Source: Oceanobacillus timonensis | GTDB taxonomy: Bacteria; Bacillota; Bacilli; Bacillales; Amphibacillaceae | DNA: 64,000 nucleotides | Assembly: GCF_900166635.1 (NCBI RefSeq) | Contig: NZ_LT800497.1 | Span: forward strand, 265,419-329,418 | Direction of reading: 5' to 3' | In this document: in pieces, positions 1 through 8,508 of the stretch | Layout: each line of letters opens with the position of its first letter | Numbering within the stretch: the first letter of the stretch is position 1 | Made by a program: the position numbers and the translations under genes | The notes under the pieces: model-generated | Database searches by the model: none | Seen by the model: the letters and a program-made list of their open reading frames with translations, nothing else | Told to the model about the DNA's origin: nothing

Positions 1-9
1 GGATTTATC

Positions 10-882
10 ATGAACCGGATTGAAAAACATGTAGAAGATGTGCTGAAACAGATGCAAAGTCCAGAAGATGAACGTGAGGAGATAAGAGAGGAGCTGCTCA
101 GTCATTTAAACGAGGCGAAAAGCAATTATATCAGCGAGGGTCTCTCTGAAAAACAAGCAGAGAAACAAGTAATAGACGCATTTGGGAATTCGCATCGGAT
201 TGGACGGGAATTACAGGAATCGAAGTATCCGTTTCAACGGGGGTTATTGTATCTAATAGGTATCATTACACTCTTGTTCGGCATTATTTTTTATGTGAAT
301 CTTGCCTTTGTTATCCGTGAGCCTGATCCTGTCTGGCTGGCCATTCAGTTGTTGGCGGGTAGTACTGTCGTATTAGCAGCCATTAATATTTCCTTCGTCG
401 GGCGTTACTTTTATTTGCTGAATGTACTGCTTATGCTCCACATTATCTGGAATGGGATTAATGTTGTATTGATGCAAAGTTTATCACAGTGGCAGGCTGT
501 CCTTTTCAGTGTTTATTTGTTTATTCTGATTGGATTAGACCTTCTATTTGTTTTTCGAAATTCCTATTATTCTACCAATCAAGCAGAGCGCAAACTGCAG
601 AAACAGGGATTCGTCAAATTCAGTTATATGATGAATCTGCTGTATGGAATCATTATTATCGTTGTGTGTTTGTTCTTCTTGTGGACATTCCTTGCTTTCA
701 CCGGGCCAAGCGTAGCAGCCTTTATTATGCTGATTCCGATTCTGATCTGGTTGATTTTTTATAAATATCAAATGAGATTCATTGCCAGAAAACCGGTACT
801 ATCTCTTGCGACAGGACTGTTGGTTTCTGCATTAGCTCTTGTGATATCTTTTGCTATTCTCAGATTTTCTATTGGAGGGTAA
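10..882 (+). CDS. HAAS/DUF1700-type multi-pass membrane protein
   Basis: The first 75 residues are charged and helical and look like the HAAS (DUF1700, permease-prefix) signalling domain: it opens MNRIEKHVEDVLKQM and has a QVIDAFGNS turn. About six hydrophobic segments follow, spread over residues 78-288. In Firmicutes such genes usually sit just downstream of a PadR-type regulator, which would lie off the left edge. The protein is probably an integral membrane protein that senses or transduces a signal; no enzymatic motif is visible. It is separated by only 3 bp from the next gene, so the two are almost certainly cotranscribed. The exact function is unknown. The assignment to the HAAS group is by recognition of the N-terminal pattern. 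Confidence 0.75.
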   Translation: MNRIEKHVEDVLKQMQSPEDEREEIREELLSHLNEAKSNYISEGLSEKQAEKQVIDAFGNSHRIGRELQESKYPFQRGLLYLIGIITLLFGIIFYVNLAFVIREPDPVWLAIQLLAGSTVVLAAINISFVGRYFYLLNVLLMLHIIWNGINVVLMQSLSQWQAVLFSVYLFILIGLDLLFVFRNSYYSTNQAERKLQKQGFVKFSYMMNLLYGIIIIVVCLFFLWTFLAFTGPSVAAFIMLIPILIWLIFYKYQMRFIARKPVLSLATGLLVSALALVISFAILRFSIGG

Positions 883-885
883 AAA

Positions 886-1896
886 ATGTCATTAAAATGG
901 AAAAATATAAGCTTCATCGCCGGGGTGGTTCTATTATTTCTTATTCTTTGGGGAACAGGCTATTTAGCCGGGGGCGCTGAGGGTTACTCCGGTTTTGGTG
1001 AGTCTACCGATATTTCACCGGATGATGAGGAAATAACCTTTATTTATGAACACGAGGGCAAATCTGCCGTTTATACAGCGCCTGTTAACGGTGGCAATGC
1101 GGAACTGGTAGCCGAAGCCGCGGAAGGAAATTCTCTGCTTAACCCGGTATTTTCCCCTAATGGTGAAGAAATTGCCTATGTTGAACAATGGGAAGAAGAT
1201 GATGAACAACCGCTTGGAAAACTGATGCTTATCGATCGTGAAAGTGGAGAGAAAAAAGAAGTCACAGATAAGGAAGGATTAGTGACCGAAGCTGCTTTTG
1301 CGCCCGATGGTCAGACTTTATTTTATCTTGAAGCTGGTGTACACACAAATTATTCTCCAATTGCATCAGAGCGGCCCCATGGTTTCGATGTTTACCGCGT
1401 TGATTTGGAAACAGAGGAGACGGAGCAGGTTACAAACAAAGATGCTTATGATATGTCTGACTTAGATGTAACGCCTGATGGAGAGGAACTGATGTATCGA
1501 AATTATGATGAAAAAGACCAGGTTGTATTTCACAATTTGGAAGATGAAAGCGAGACAAAAGTTGTTCCAAAAGGAAAATTCGCTTCAGGTGCACCGATTA
1601 TATCCTCGCCTGCATTGTCACCAGATGGAGAGTATGTTGCTTTTGCTGATGTAGCCAAAACAGGTGAAGATGGTAATTATATTTACGAAGGGTTCCAAAT
1701 GGATTTAGAGACAAAGCAAGCAGAGCAGATAACGTCATTTAGTGAACATGTTACCAAACCAGTCTTTTTTCATAACCAAGATAAGCTGATTGTTACGGTG
1801 GATAAAGCATTTGCTACTTCTGAGCCGGATTACAACTATTGGGTGATTAGTGCGGATAGTGAAGAACGGGAACGCATTCAAATAGAAATTCCATGA
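886..1896 (+). CDS. membrane-anchored TolB/WD40-like beta-propeller protein
   Basis: A single N-terminal hydrophobic segment (about residues 9-28) acts as a signal anchor. The rest is acidic, outside the membrane, and built from repeated PD40-type blades: FSPNGEEIAYVE, FAPDGQTLFYLE, VTPDGEELMYRN and LSPDGEYVAFAD recur at intervals of roughly 60-70 residues. TolB-like propellers usually bind proteins or ligands rather than catalyse. The gene starts 3 bp after the HAAS-type gene with a GGAGG ribosome site inside the end of that gene, so both form one operon. The joint role may be surface sensing or envelope maintenance, which is inferred from context only. Confidence 0.75.
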   Translation: MSLKWKNISFIAGVVLLFLILWGTGYLAGGAEGYSGFGESTDISPDDEEITFIYEHEGKSAVYTAPVNGGNAELVAEAAEGNSLLNPVFSPNGEEIAYVEQWEEDDEQPLGKLMLIDRESGEKKEVTDKEGLVTEAAFAPDGQTLFYLEAGVHTNYSPIASERPHGFDVYRVDLETEETEQVTNKDAYDMSDLDVTPDGEELMYRNYDEKDQVVFHNLEDESETKVVPKGKFASGAPIISSPALSPDGEYVAFADVAKTGEDGNYIYEGFQMDLETKQAEQITSFSEHVTKPVFFHNQDKLIVTVDKAFATSEPDYNYWVISADSEERERIQIEIP

Positions 1897-1981
1897 ATGG
1901 AGTTTCGCTTTATAAAGGAGAAGCGGCTATAAAACCCCCACGAGAGAAAGGTTCACTTTATACTAGAAGCTTCAGTTTATC

Positions 1982-2007
1982 GTTTACCTATATTTACACA
2001 AGGGAAT
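1982..2007 (+). promoter_or_regulatory. sigma-B-type promoter of the aldo/keto reductase
   Basis: GTTTAC at 1982-1987 and GGGAAT at 2002-2007 are separated by 14 bp. This fits the Bacillus sigma-B consensus GTTTAA-N12-15-GGGWAW with one mismatch. It lies 37 bp before the start codon of the aldo/keto reductase gene, so the gene is likely induced by general stress. Confidence 0.7.
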
Positions 2008-2043
2008 AATAGAAGAAATAACAGATAAAAGAGGTGCTCTGTA

Positions 2044-2886
2044 ATGGTTCAATTAGGAAACAAATCATTATTTCCAATCGGGATGGGAACCTGGCATATG
2101 GGTGACAGCCCGGCAAAACGAAAGCAGGAAATCGAAGCACTCAGATATGGATTGGAAAATGGTATTGAAGTGATTGATACTGCTGAAATGTACGGAGAAG
2201 GTAATTCGGAACAGCTTGTTGGGGAAGCTATTCAAGATGTGAACAGAGAAGATATTTATCTTATTTCTAAATTCTACCCGTTTCATGCGCAGCAGCCAGA
2301 GTTGGAAAAGGCACTGGAGGACTCCTTAAACCGGTTAGGAACGGAATATCTGGATTTGTATTTACTGCATTGGAAAAGCAGCACACCACTTGCGGAAACC
2401 ATTGAAGCTTTAGAAAAATTTGTGAAAGAGGGACGTATTCGCGCTTGGGGCGTTTCCAACTTTGATGTCAAAGATGTCGAGGGAATGTGGGAAGTAAAAG
2501 GCGGAGAAAATAGTACTGCAAATCAGGTTCTGTATAATATAGCCAGCAGAGGAATTGAATATGATTTACTTCCGCTGCAGAGAAACAGGGGACTTCCGAC
2601 TATTGCTTATTCGCCCGCTGCTCAAGGTGATACAAGAGGAGATAAAATAACTTCAAACAAGGTGTTGCAGGAAATTGCTAGAGCGCACAATGCGACAGTG
2701 TTTCAAGTCATGCTGGCGTGGACGATTCGTCACGACGATGTTCTGGCTATTCCGCAATCCAGTGATCCAAAGCATATACAGGAAAATATAGATGCTGCCA
2801 GGATAAACTTTTCTGAAGAAGAACTGCAGCAGATAGACAAAGCATTTCCTGCACCAAAACGGAAAATGCCGTTGGATATTATTTAA
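2044..2886 (+). CDS. aldo/keto reductase
   Basis: NADPH-dependent carbonyl reductase of the aldo/keto reductase superfamily, about 280 residues, a normal length. The family hallmarks are visible in order: GMGTWHMGD near the start, IDTAEMYGEGNSE with the catalytic Asp and Tyr, the catalytic Lys in LISKFYP, the His in LYLLHWKS, the AWGVSNFD stretch, and the cofactor-loop AIPQSSDPKHIQEN near the C-terminus. The substrate cannot be told from sequence. It is a single-gene unit behind a sigma-B-like promoter with an AGAGGTG ribosome site, which suggests detoxification of aldehydes under stress, as for several B. subtilis relatives. Confidence 0.9.
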   Translation: MVQLGNKSLFPIGMGTWHMGDSPAKRKQEIEALRYGLENGIEVIDTAEMYGEGNSEQLVGEAIQDVNREDIYLISKFYPFHAQQPELEKALEDSLNRLGTEYLDLYLLHWKSSTPLAETIEALEKFVKEGRIRAWGVSNFDVKDVEGMWEVKGGENSTANQVLYNIASRGIEYDLLPLQRNRGLPTIAYSPAAQGDTRGDKITSNKVLQEIARAHNATVFQVMLAWTIRHDDVLAIPQSSDPKHIQENIDAARINFSEEELQQIDKAFPAPKRKMPLDII

Positions 2887-2957
2887 GTACAATGATGTTA
2901 CTGCATTACATGTATAAAATAAATCCAAAGTGGCATCATAAATTCTGTCATGAAGAT

Positions 2958-2982
2958 GTTTCGTTTTATGTGAATCGGGAAA
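2958..2982 (+). promoter_or_regulatory. sigma-B-type promoter of the YflT-like gene
   Basis: GTTTCG at 2958-2963 and GGGAAA at 2977-2982 are separated by 13 bp, a good match to the sigma-B consensus. It lies 37 bp upstream of the next start codon. Members of the YflT/GSP17M group are sigma-B dependent in B. subtilis, which agrees with this site. Confidence 0.75.
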
Positions 2983-3019
2983 ACAATGAATGTAACATTT
3001 TACAGGAGGTAGATAAGAT

Positions 3020-3352
3020 ATGACATTCGTAAAATCTTATACAAACGATGAAATGTTAGAAAAAGACGTTAATAAGCTGAAAGATAACAACATCAACTCA
3101 GATGTAATTTTCATTCTCTCGCACGATGATGACCGGACAGCACGTATTGTGAAGAACACAGCGACAGCAGGTATCGATTATAACAAGCAGGACATCGGAG
3201 ACGATTTTGAAAAACAAGGTGACGAGTTAAGAGAAAAGCTTCGTGAATTGGGAATTTCTAATGAAAATGCTGAAGAATACGAAGCGGATATGGACGAAGG
3301 AAAAGTATTTTTAATTGTGAAAGATAACGCAGCCAAAAGTATATTAGGCTAA
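3020..3352 (+). CDS. YflT/general stress protein 17M family protein
   Basis: Small soluble protein of 110 residues. It begins with an alpha/beta core, VKSYTNDEMLEKDVNKLKDN, followed by a long acidic helical part. The pattern matches the heat-induced stress protein YflT domain shared by YflT, GSP17M and YdaG-neighbour proteins of Bacillus; the molecular function is unknown. The ribosome site AGGAGG lies 9 bp before the ATG. The gene stands alone between a sigma-B-like promoter and a strong terminator, so it is a monocistronic stress gene. Confidence 0.8.
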   Translation: MTFVKSYTNDEMLEKDVNKLKDNNINSDVIFILSHDDDRTARIVKNTATAGIDYNKQDIGDDFEKQGDELREKLRELGISNENAEEYEADMDEGKVFLIVKDNAAKSILG

Positions 3353-3387
3353 CTCTATTGGTAAAGAAAATAGAAATAGTGTCATGA

Positions 3388-3442
3388 AACAAGCCGAATG
3401 CATTCTTCTTTTTGAAGGAGGATGCATTCGGCTTGTTTTGTT
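3388..3442 (+). terminator. rho-independent terminator after the YflT-like gene
   Basis: A 13-bp perfect stem (AAGCCGAATGCAT with its complement at 3422-3434) surrounds a loop that can itself pair (CTTC/GAAG). A T-rich tail follows. Confidence 0.85.
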
Positions 3443-3660
3443 TGGTATGGGAAATCTGGTGTTCAAACGATAAGTTTCCATTATAGATAAAGATGGACAT
3501 GCCTTTTTGCTATGAAGTAGTTAGCAAAAGGGCATGGTTATTGGTGAAAATGAGGCTGGCCAAAATAAATACATATACTGAAATAGAGGCAAAGAAAACG
3601 TTGAGGAAAATGAATTATTTTCTCTTTTTCATCAATCTGCATAAAACAACAAATTAATTT

Positions 3661-3682
3661 TGAAAGCGATTAGAAATATAAT
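3661..3682 (+). promoter_or_regulatory. cre-like site and -10 box of the sorbitol operon
   Basis: TGAAAGCGATTAGA at 3661-3674 matches the CcpA site consensus TGWAANCGNTNWCA except for the next-to-last base. It lies between a poor -35 (TTAATT, 3654-3659) and a perfect -10 TATAAT (3677-3682) with 17-bp spacing. The rest of this 361-bp gap (3353-3713) holds only the upstream terminator. The layout implies catabolite repression plus a need for an activator, plausibly the PRD regulator or GutM encoded in the operon. Confidence 0.6.
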
Positions 3683-3713
3683 GATGGCAGAAGAAAAATA
3701 AGGAGGCGTCGTT

Positions 3714-4511
3714 ATGGCAAATAATTGGTTGAATTTAGAGAATAAAGTGGTTATTGTAACAGGCGGGTCATCTGGTATCGGCAGACAAATTGTTCAATCT
3801 TTTTTAGAGCAAGGTGCGATTGTATATAACACAGATTTACAGGATAATCCAATCGATCATCTACATTATCATTTTAAAGAAACGAATGTAGCGAATGAAG
3901 AAGCGGTTCGTGGTACAGTCTATTCTATTTTGGAAGAGCAGTCCCAAATTGATGTATTGGTGAATAATGCAGGTATTAATTTACCAAGGCTACTAGTAGA
4001 TGCTAAGGGAGAAAGACCAGAATATGAAATGAACATGAAGGATCTTGATCTCATGCTTGGCGTTAACTTGAAAGGTCCAGTTCTCTTCAGTCAAGAAGTA
4101 TCCCGTTATTTTATCAAAGCACAAAAAGGTGTTATCATCAATATCTCCAGTGAAGCTGGGCAAGAGGGATCGGAGGGGCAAAGTGTTTATTCTGCAACCA
4201 AAGCAGCTCTTATTGGCTTTACAAGAAGCTGGGCAAAGGAATTAGGAAAACACAATATACGTGTAGTTGCCATTGCACCAGGAATTTTAGAAGAAACCGG
4301 ATTGAGAACACAGCAATATGAAGAAGCGCTTGCTTATACAAGAAATACAACCGTGGATCAATTAAACGGGGATTATTCTAAGTCCATTCCCATTCGCCGT
4401 GTCGGTCAATTGAATGAAGTTGCTGATTTGGTATGTTACCTGGGTTCTGAGAAGTCAAGTTATATCACTGGAACAACTATTAATATCTCTGGGGGGAAAT
4501 CAAGAGGTTAA
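3714..4511 (+). CDS. sorbitol-6-phosphate 2-dehydrogenase (SDR family)
   Basis: Converts sorbitol-6-phosphate, delivered by the PTS, to fructose-6-phosphate with NAD. It is a classical short-chain dehydrogenase of 265 residues: the cofactor loop is TGGSSGIG at about residue 16, NNAG is near 86, and the catalytic Ser and YSATK follow near 145-162. The insert ETGLRTQQYEEALAYTRN is typical of the Gram-positive sorbitol-6-phosphate enzymes (the SrlD/GutF type). The ribosome site AAGGAGG is 7 bp before the ATG. It is the first gene of the operon, 26 bp ahead of the regulator. Specificity is taken from the operon content. Confidence 0.88.
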   Translation: MANNWLNLENKVVIVTGGSSGIGRQIVQSFLEQGAIVYNTDLQDNPIDHLHYHFKETNVANEEAVRGTVYSILEEQSQIDVLVNNAGINLPRLLVDAKGERPEYEMNMKDLDLMLGVNLKGPVLFSQEVSRYFIKAQKGVIINISSEAGQEGSEGQSVYSATKAALIGFTRSWAKELGKHNIRVVAIAPGILEETGLRTQQYEEALAYTRNTTVDQLNGDYSKSIPIRRVGQLNEVADLVCYLGSEKSSYITGTTINISGGKSRG

Positions 4512-4537
4512 TCCCCGGTTGGAATAGGGGAGAGGTT

Positions 4538-6421
4538 ATGGAACTTAATAAGAAGCATTTAAAAATTGTAGAAGTGCTTATCTCAGATGATATTTCAACT
4601 GAGAAACTTTCCCATATGCTGGATATATCGCAACGAACGTTATCCAATTACGTGACACAAATTAATGATTATTTTAAAGGTGCTTCTCAAATTATGAAGG
4701 AGCATCATATTCTTTCCATGTTAATCCGTGATGAAAATCAATTTTTTGATCGAATGGGTAGTTTACGACAAGAAATGAACAGTTATGAGAATGAAATAAA
4801 GGATCGCCTTGACGCTGTTTTCCATCATTTATTAGATCATCAGAAAAGTACAATCGACGATATTGCCGAGGAATTATTTCTTAGTAAAAGCGTTATTAAT
4901 AATATTGTATCTGCGCTAAAAGATAAACTGCAATCTTATGCAGTAGACATCAAAGGTACGCAAAATGTAGGGCTGCGGCTGGAAGGTAATGAAATTGCTA
5001 TCCGTATGGTGATTATTGAACAGTTTCCAGACAGTTATCAAGAGCAGCTGATTCCTGAACAAATCGAACAGCATTTATTAGATTTGAAAAAGAAGTATAG
5101 GTTAGATGAATCTTCTTATGCCAGATTAAGATTGGCTGTACAAGTGACACTTGCCCGGCTTGAAAATGGGTACTTTATCGAAGGAGACTTAGATATTGAT
5201 CAGCAGGTGTTTGAATCAGCAGATTTTAAAAACATGAAAACGCTAAAAGAAGTCATCGTCGATAAATATCATCTAGAAAAGCCAAATGAAGAAGTATTCG
5301 TTATTGTTCTCCAGCTTCTTGGACGCAGGGCCTCTATAATCGATGAAATGATGAATGAACATGAGCATTCCATGTTAGAACGTATTATAAAAAATACAAT
5401 CAAAGATATTAATTATTACTTCACCATCAAAATTGATGAATCCATGTTTAGTAAAGACATTCAGCTTCATATCAAATATTTAATAAACCGTTTGATTTTT
5501 GGTGTGAAAGTAAATAACAACTTGATGGAGGATGTACAGCAGCGTTTTCCATTTGCTTATGAGTTATCACGGGTTTTAGCTGAAAATATTAAAAAAGAAA
5601 TTAATATGGATGTGCCAATTAATGAGCTCGGATTTTTATCCTTATATTTTAGTGTATACCTGGAGCAGCTGGAGCAACAAATCAGGGATATTCAATCAGT
5701 CGCTATCATCACCAATCAAGGTTTAAGCACCTCGAAGTTATTAACAACCAATTTACAGAAAATCTTTCATAACCAAATTGATATTGAGGTGTTTTCTGAA
5801 GAAGCACTTGAAGCGGAAGATATTAAACAATTTGATTTAATTGTTTCTACCGTTTGGACAAATCGTTTGTTTAATAAAGTAGTTTATATTGAAAATATAC
5901 TGGATACGCAATTACTGAAATTGAAAATCGAGCAATTCTTGGTTTATAAAGATGTGAAGAATAAAAAGTTATTCAATCAAAGTGTGCTTGTAGATTTTAT
6001 TGAAGAAAAAGATTTTTATCACTTAGATATGTTTGATAATTATGAAGATGTTATCCGTTTTTTGGCGAGGGAGTTAATCCGTGAAGGAGCAGTCGATAGA
6101 GCGTTTGTGGAGCGTATTATTGCACGAGAACAAATGAAATCAACGGTTACAGGGAAATTAGCTTTTCCCCATGTAAGCCATTTTGAAAACGGTATTTTTA
6201 TGAAGGTAGCGTTATTAGATAAACCGTTACGTGATTATCAGAATATCAATATCGTTATTTTATTAGCGACGCCGGATCAAGCTGGAAATGAAGCTGTTTT
6301 GATCAGAGTGTATGAAGAGGTGTTAGCTATGACGGCGAATAGTTATCTACTTGATAAATTGACAGACAATACGGATTATACGTCGTTTGCATATATCTTG
6401 AATCAAGAAATGAGGAAATAA
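4538..6421 (+). CDS. PRD-containing sorbitol operon regulator with EIIB- and EIIA-like domains
   Basis: A 627-residue PTS-controlled transcription factor. Approximate domains are: N-terminal helix-turn-helix (1-60), second HTH/Mga-like segment (85-140), PRD1 (190-285), PRD2 (290-395), EIIB-like (400-490) and EIIA of the mannitol/fructose type (495-625). The EIIA part keeps a histidine in the AFPHVS motif. The EIIB-like segment has NQGLSTSK where a working EIIB has a cysteine, so that domain looks regulatory only. The two domain ends QLLG and LSLYF show Gln and Tyr where many PRDs carry the phosphorylated His, so its phospho-control may be reduced. It probably activates the operon when sorbitol is present. 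It sits inside the operon, 4 bp before gutM. Confidence 0.85.
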   Translation: MELNKKHLKIVEVLISDDISTEKLSHMLDISQRTLSNYVTQINDYFKGASQIMKEHHILSMLIRDENQFFDRMGSLRQEMNSYENEIKDRLDAVFHHLLDHQKSTIDDIAEELFLSKSVINNIVSALKDKLQSYAVDIKGTQNVGLRLEGNEIAIRMVIIEQFPDSYQEQLIPEQIEQHLLDLKKKYRLDESSYARLRLAVQVTLARLENGYFIEGDLDIDQQVFESADFKNMKTLKEVIVDKYHLEKPNEEVFVIVLQLLGRRASIIDEMMNEHEHSMLERIIKNTIKDINYYFTIKIDESMFSKDIQLHIKYLINRLIFGVKVNNNLMEDVQQRFPFAYELSRVLAENIKKEINMDVPINELGFLSLYFSVYLEQLEQQIRDIQSVAIITNQGLSTSKLLTTNLQKIFHNQIDIEVFSEEALEAEDIKQFDLIVSTVWTNRLFNKVVYIENILDTQLLKLKIEQFLVYKDVKNKKLFNQSVLVDFIEEKDFYHLDMFDNYEDVIRFLARELIREGAVDRAFVERIIAREQMKSTVTGKLAFPHVSHFENGIFMKVALLDKPLRDYQNINIVILLATPDQAGNEAVLIRVYEEVLAMTANSYLLDKLTDNTDYTSFAYILNQEMRK

Positions 6422-6424
6422 CCT

Positions 6425-6898
6425 ATGTTTTTAATCATGTTGATTATTATTTTAGCAGTCGGTTTTGTTGTCCAATATTTATTTGGTTTTGTCCAAATTA
6501 AGCATTTTACAAAACATTATACAGAGCTTAGAGAAAATGGCCGTGTAGCAATTGGAAGGCGACCGGCGGTTATAAGGTCAGGAACCCTTGTATTATTTCA
6601 ATTAAATAATAAAAATGAAATCGAAGAAGCCCGTTATATGCAAGGCGTGACCGTATTCTCCAGATTTAAGCAGTTGACAGGTTTAGAAGGTAAGAAGATG
6701 AATAAGCTCCAGGAAGAAGACTTCGCAAATTATAATAAACTTTTAAGGCGTGCCATTGTAGATGCGAAGCATACGTTTAATGTGGTACAAGCTGGTGGAG
6801 AGATTGAACGCATCCCTTCTCCAATGATGAAAGCAATGAAGAGAGTAAATAATATGTTCACAAAGAAAGGAGTCAAAAAACATGGAGTTCATAGTTAA
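6425..6898 (+). CDS. gutM: glucitol operon activator protein GutM
   Basis: 157 residues with one N-terminal membrane helix (about 2-24) and a basic cytoplasmic part. Recognised by the stretch NGRVAIGRRPAVIRSGT and the following LFQL pattern of the GutM/SrlM family, which acts as an auxiliary activator of sorbitol operons. The gene lies between the PRD regulator and EIIC, the usual place in Gram-positive gut operons. Its last 17 bp overlap the EIIC gene, whose AAAGGAG ribosome site lies inside gutM. Confidence 0.85.
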   Translation: MFLIMLIIILAVGFVVQYLFGFVQIKHFTKHYTELRENGRVAIGRRPAVIRSGTLVLFQLNNKNEIEEARYMQGVTVFSRFKQLTGLEGKKMNKLQEEDFANYNKLLRRAIVDAKHTFNVVQAGGEIERIPSPMMKAMKRVNNMFTKKGVKKHGVHS

Positions 6899-7433
6899 AA
6901 TTGCAGAAGGATTTATTAATCTGTTTCAAACAGGAGCCGATACATTTATTGATTGGATGGGATCCATCGTACCGTTAGTTTTAATGTTACTTATCGCAAT
7001 GAATACGTTAATTCAATTAATTGGAGAAAACCGTATTAATACAATTGCTCAAAAATCATCAGGAAATCCGTTATTAAGGTATATGGTGCTTCCGTTTTTA
7101 GGATCTTTTATGTTGGCAAATCCAATGCTACATTCACTTGGAAGATTTATGCCTGAGAAATATAAACCTAGTTACTTCGCAGCTGCAGGTCAGTTTGCCC
7201 ATACTAGTAACGGGATTTTCCCTCATATCAACCCGGCTGAGCTGTTTATTTTCTTAGGGATTGCTAATGGGGTTCAACAGCTTGGATTCCCTATGGCTGA
7301 CTTGGCTATCCGATATTTATTAGTAGGTTTAGTAATGAACTTTATTGGTGGATGGATAACGGACTTTACAACAAGTTATGTAGAAAAACAACAAAAAGTA
7401 AAACTAAGCAAAAAAGTAAATGTAGAAGGGTAG
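6882..7433 (+). CDS. srlA: PTS sorbitol transporter subunit EIIC
   Basis: Membrane subunit of the glucitol/sorbitol phosphotransferase system, 183 residues, equivalent to SrlA/GutA (EIIC2). Hydrophobic helices alternate with family motifs such as NTLIQLIGENRIN, YMVLPFLGSFMLANPM and FAHTSNGIFPHINPAELF. It forms the sugar channel together with the C-terminal half of the next protein. Start ATG at 6882 with AAAGGAG 9 bp upstream. It ends immediately before the EIIBC gene. Confidence 0.92.
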   Translation: MEFIVKIAEGFINLFQTGADTFIDWMGSIVPLVLMLLIAMNTLIQLIGENRINTIAQKSSGNPLLRYMVLPFLGSFMLANPMLHSLGRFMPEKYKPSYFAAAGQFAHTSNGIFPHINPAELFIFLGIANGVQQLGFPMADLAIRYLLVGLVMNFIGGWITDFTTSYVEKQQKVKLSKKVNVEG

Positions 7434-7442
7434 GTGCAGACC

Positions 7443-8465
7443 ATGAGTGAAAAAGTGAAAATAGTTAAAGGCCCTGGTGGTTACGGCGGCCCTTTAGTAA
7501 TCGGCATAAGTGGGAAAAAAGATAAATTAATGTATGTAACGGGCGGCCACAAACCGGATATTGTAGATAAAATCTCTGAAATCACTGGAGCTACACCGGT
7601 AAATGGTTTTGAAACATCTGTACCAGAAGATGAAATCATGGCAGCTATTATTGATTGCGGGGGTACATTACGGTGCGGCATCTATCCCCAAAAAGGAATC
7701 CCTACAATTAATATCATGTCCACGGGGAAAAGCGGCCCTTTAAGACAATATATTACAGAAGACATTTATGTATCGAATGTAGACGTGGATCAAGTAAGTC
7801 TGGCTGATGAAGAAGAAACTTCTAATGCAGCTCAAAAAGATTCTTCCAAGGATGCTGAGAAAGAGGAAGAGACGGAGCAAGAAGCAACTTATTCAAAAGA
7901 TAAAAAGATTATGGAAACAAAAGCAGAGCAAGAAAATAAGAGTTTGCTTACTAAAATTGGTTTAGGGGCAGGGAAAGTTATTAATACTTTCTACCAAGCT
8001 GCGCGTGATGCAGTAGAAACGATGCTACAGACAGTCATTCCTTTTATGGGATTTGTTGCCTTATTAATAGGAATTATTCAAGGTTCCGGTATTGGTGATT
8101 TATTTGCAAATATCATGTCACCACTGGCAGGGAATATCTGGGGTCTCATGGCTATCGGTTTTATCTGTTCTTTGCCATTCTTAAGTCCGTTACTTGGGCC
8201 AGGGGGAGTTATTGGGCAAGTACTCGGGACATTAATCGGTGTTGAAATCAGTAAAGGAAATATCCCTCCGAATTTAGCATTACCAGCATTATTTGCTATC
8301 AATACACAAAACGCTGCAGACTTCATTCCTGTAGGATTGGGTCTTGCAGAAGCAGAGACAAAAACAATTGAAGTCGGCGTACCATCTGTCTTGTATTCCA
8401 GATTCTTAAATGGTGTACCAAGGGTGTTTGTCGCCTGGCTGGCAAGCTTTGGCCTGTATAAATAA
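7443..8465 (+). CDS. srlE: PTS sorbitol transporter subunit EIIBC
   Basis: 340 residues: an N-terminal EIIB domain (about 1-115), an acidic linker rich in Glu, Lys and Ser (about 118-165), and a C-terminal membrane part with the EIIC1 helices. The EIIB site IDCGGTLRCGIYP is present, with cysteines at about 72 and 78, so phosphate transfer to sugar looks intact at this step. The chosen ATG (7443) has TAGGTG upstream. A GTG at 7434 would add three residues and has no separate ribosome site. It follows EIIC directly and equals SrlE/GutE. Confidence 0.9.
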   Translation: MSEKVKIVKGPGGYGGPLVIGISGKKDKLMYVTGGHKPDIVDKISEITGATPVNGFETSVPEDEIMAAIIDCGGTLRCGIYPQKGIPTINIMSTGKSGPLRQYITEDIYVSNVDVDQVSLADEEETSNAAQKDSSKDAEKEEETEQEATYSKDKKIMETKAEQENKSLLTKIGLGAGKVINTFYQAARDAVETMLQTVIPFMGFVALLIGIIQGSGIGDLFANIMSPLAGNIWGLMAIGFICSLPFLSPLLGPGGVIGQVLGTLIGVEISKGNIPPNLALPALFAINTQNAADFIPVGLGLAEAETKTIEVGVPSVLYSRFLNGVPRVFVAWLASFGLYK

Positions 8466-8508
8466 TAAAGTAAAAAAAGGAAATTAATAGATTTAGGAGT
8501 GTTCCATC

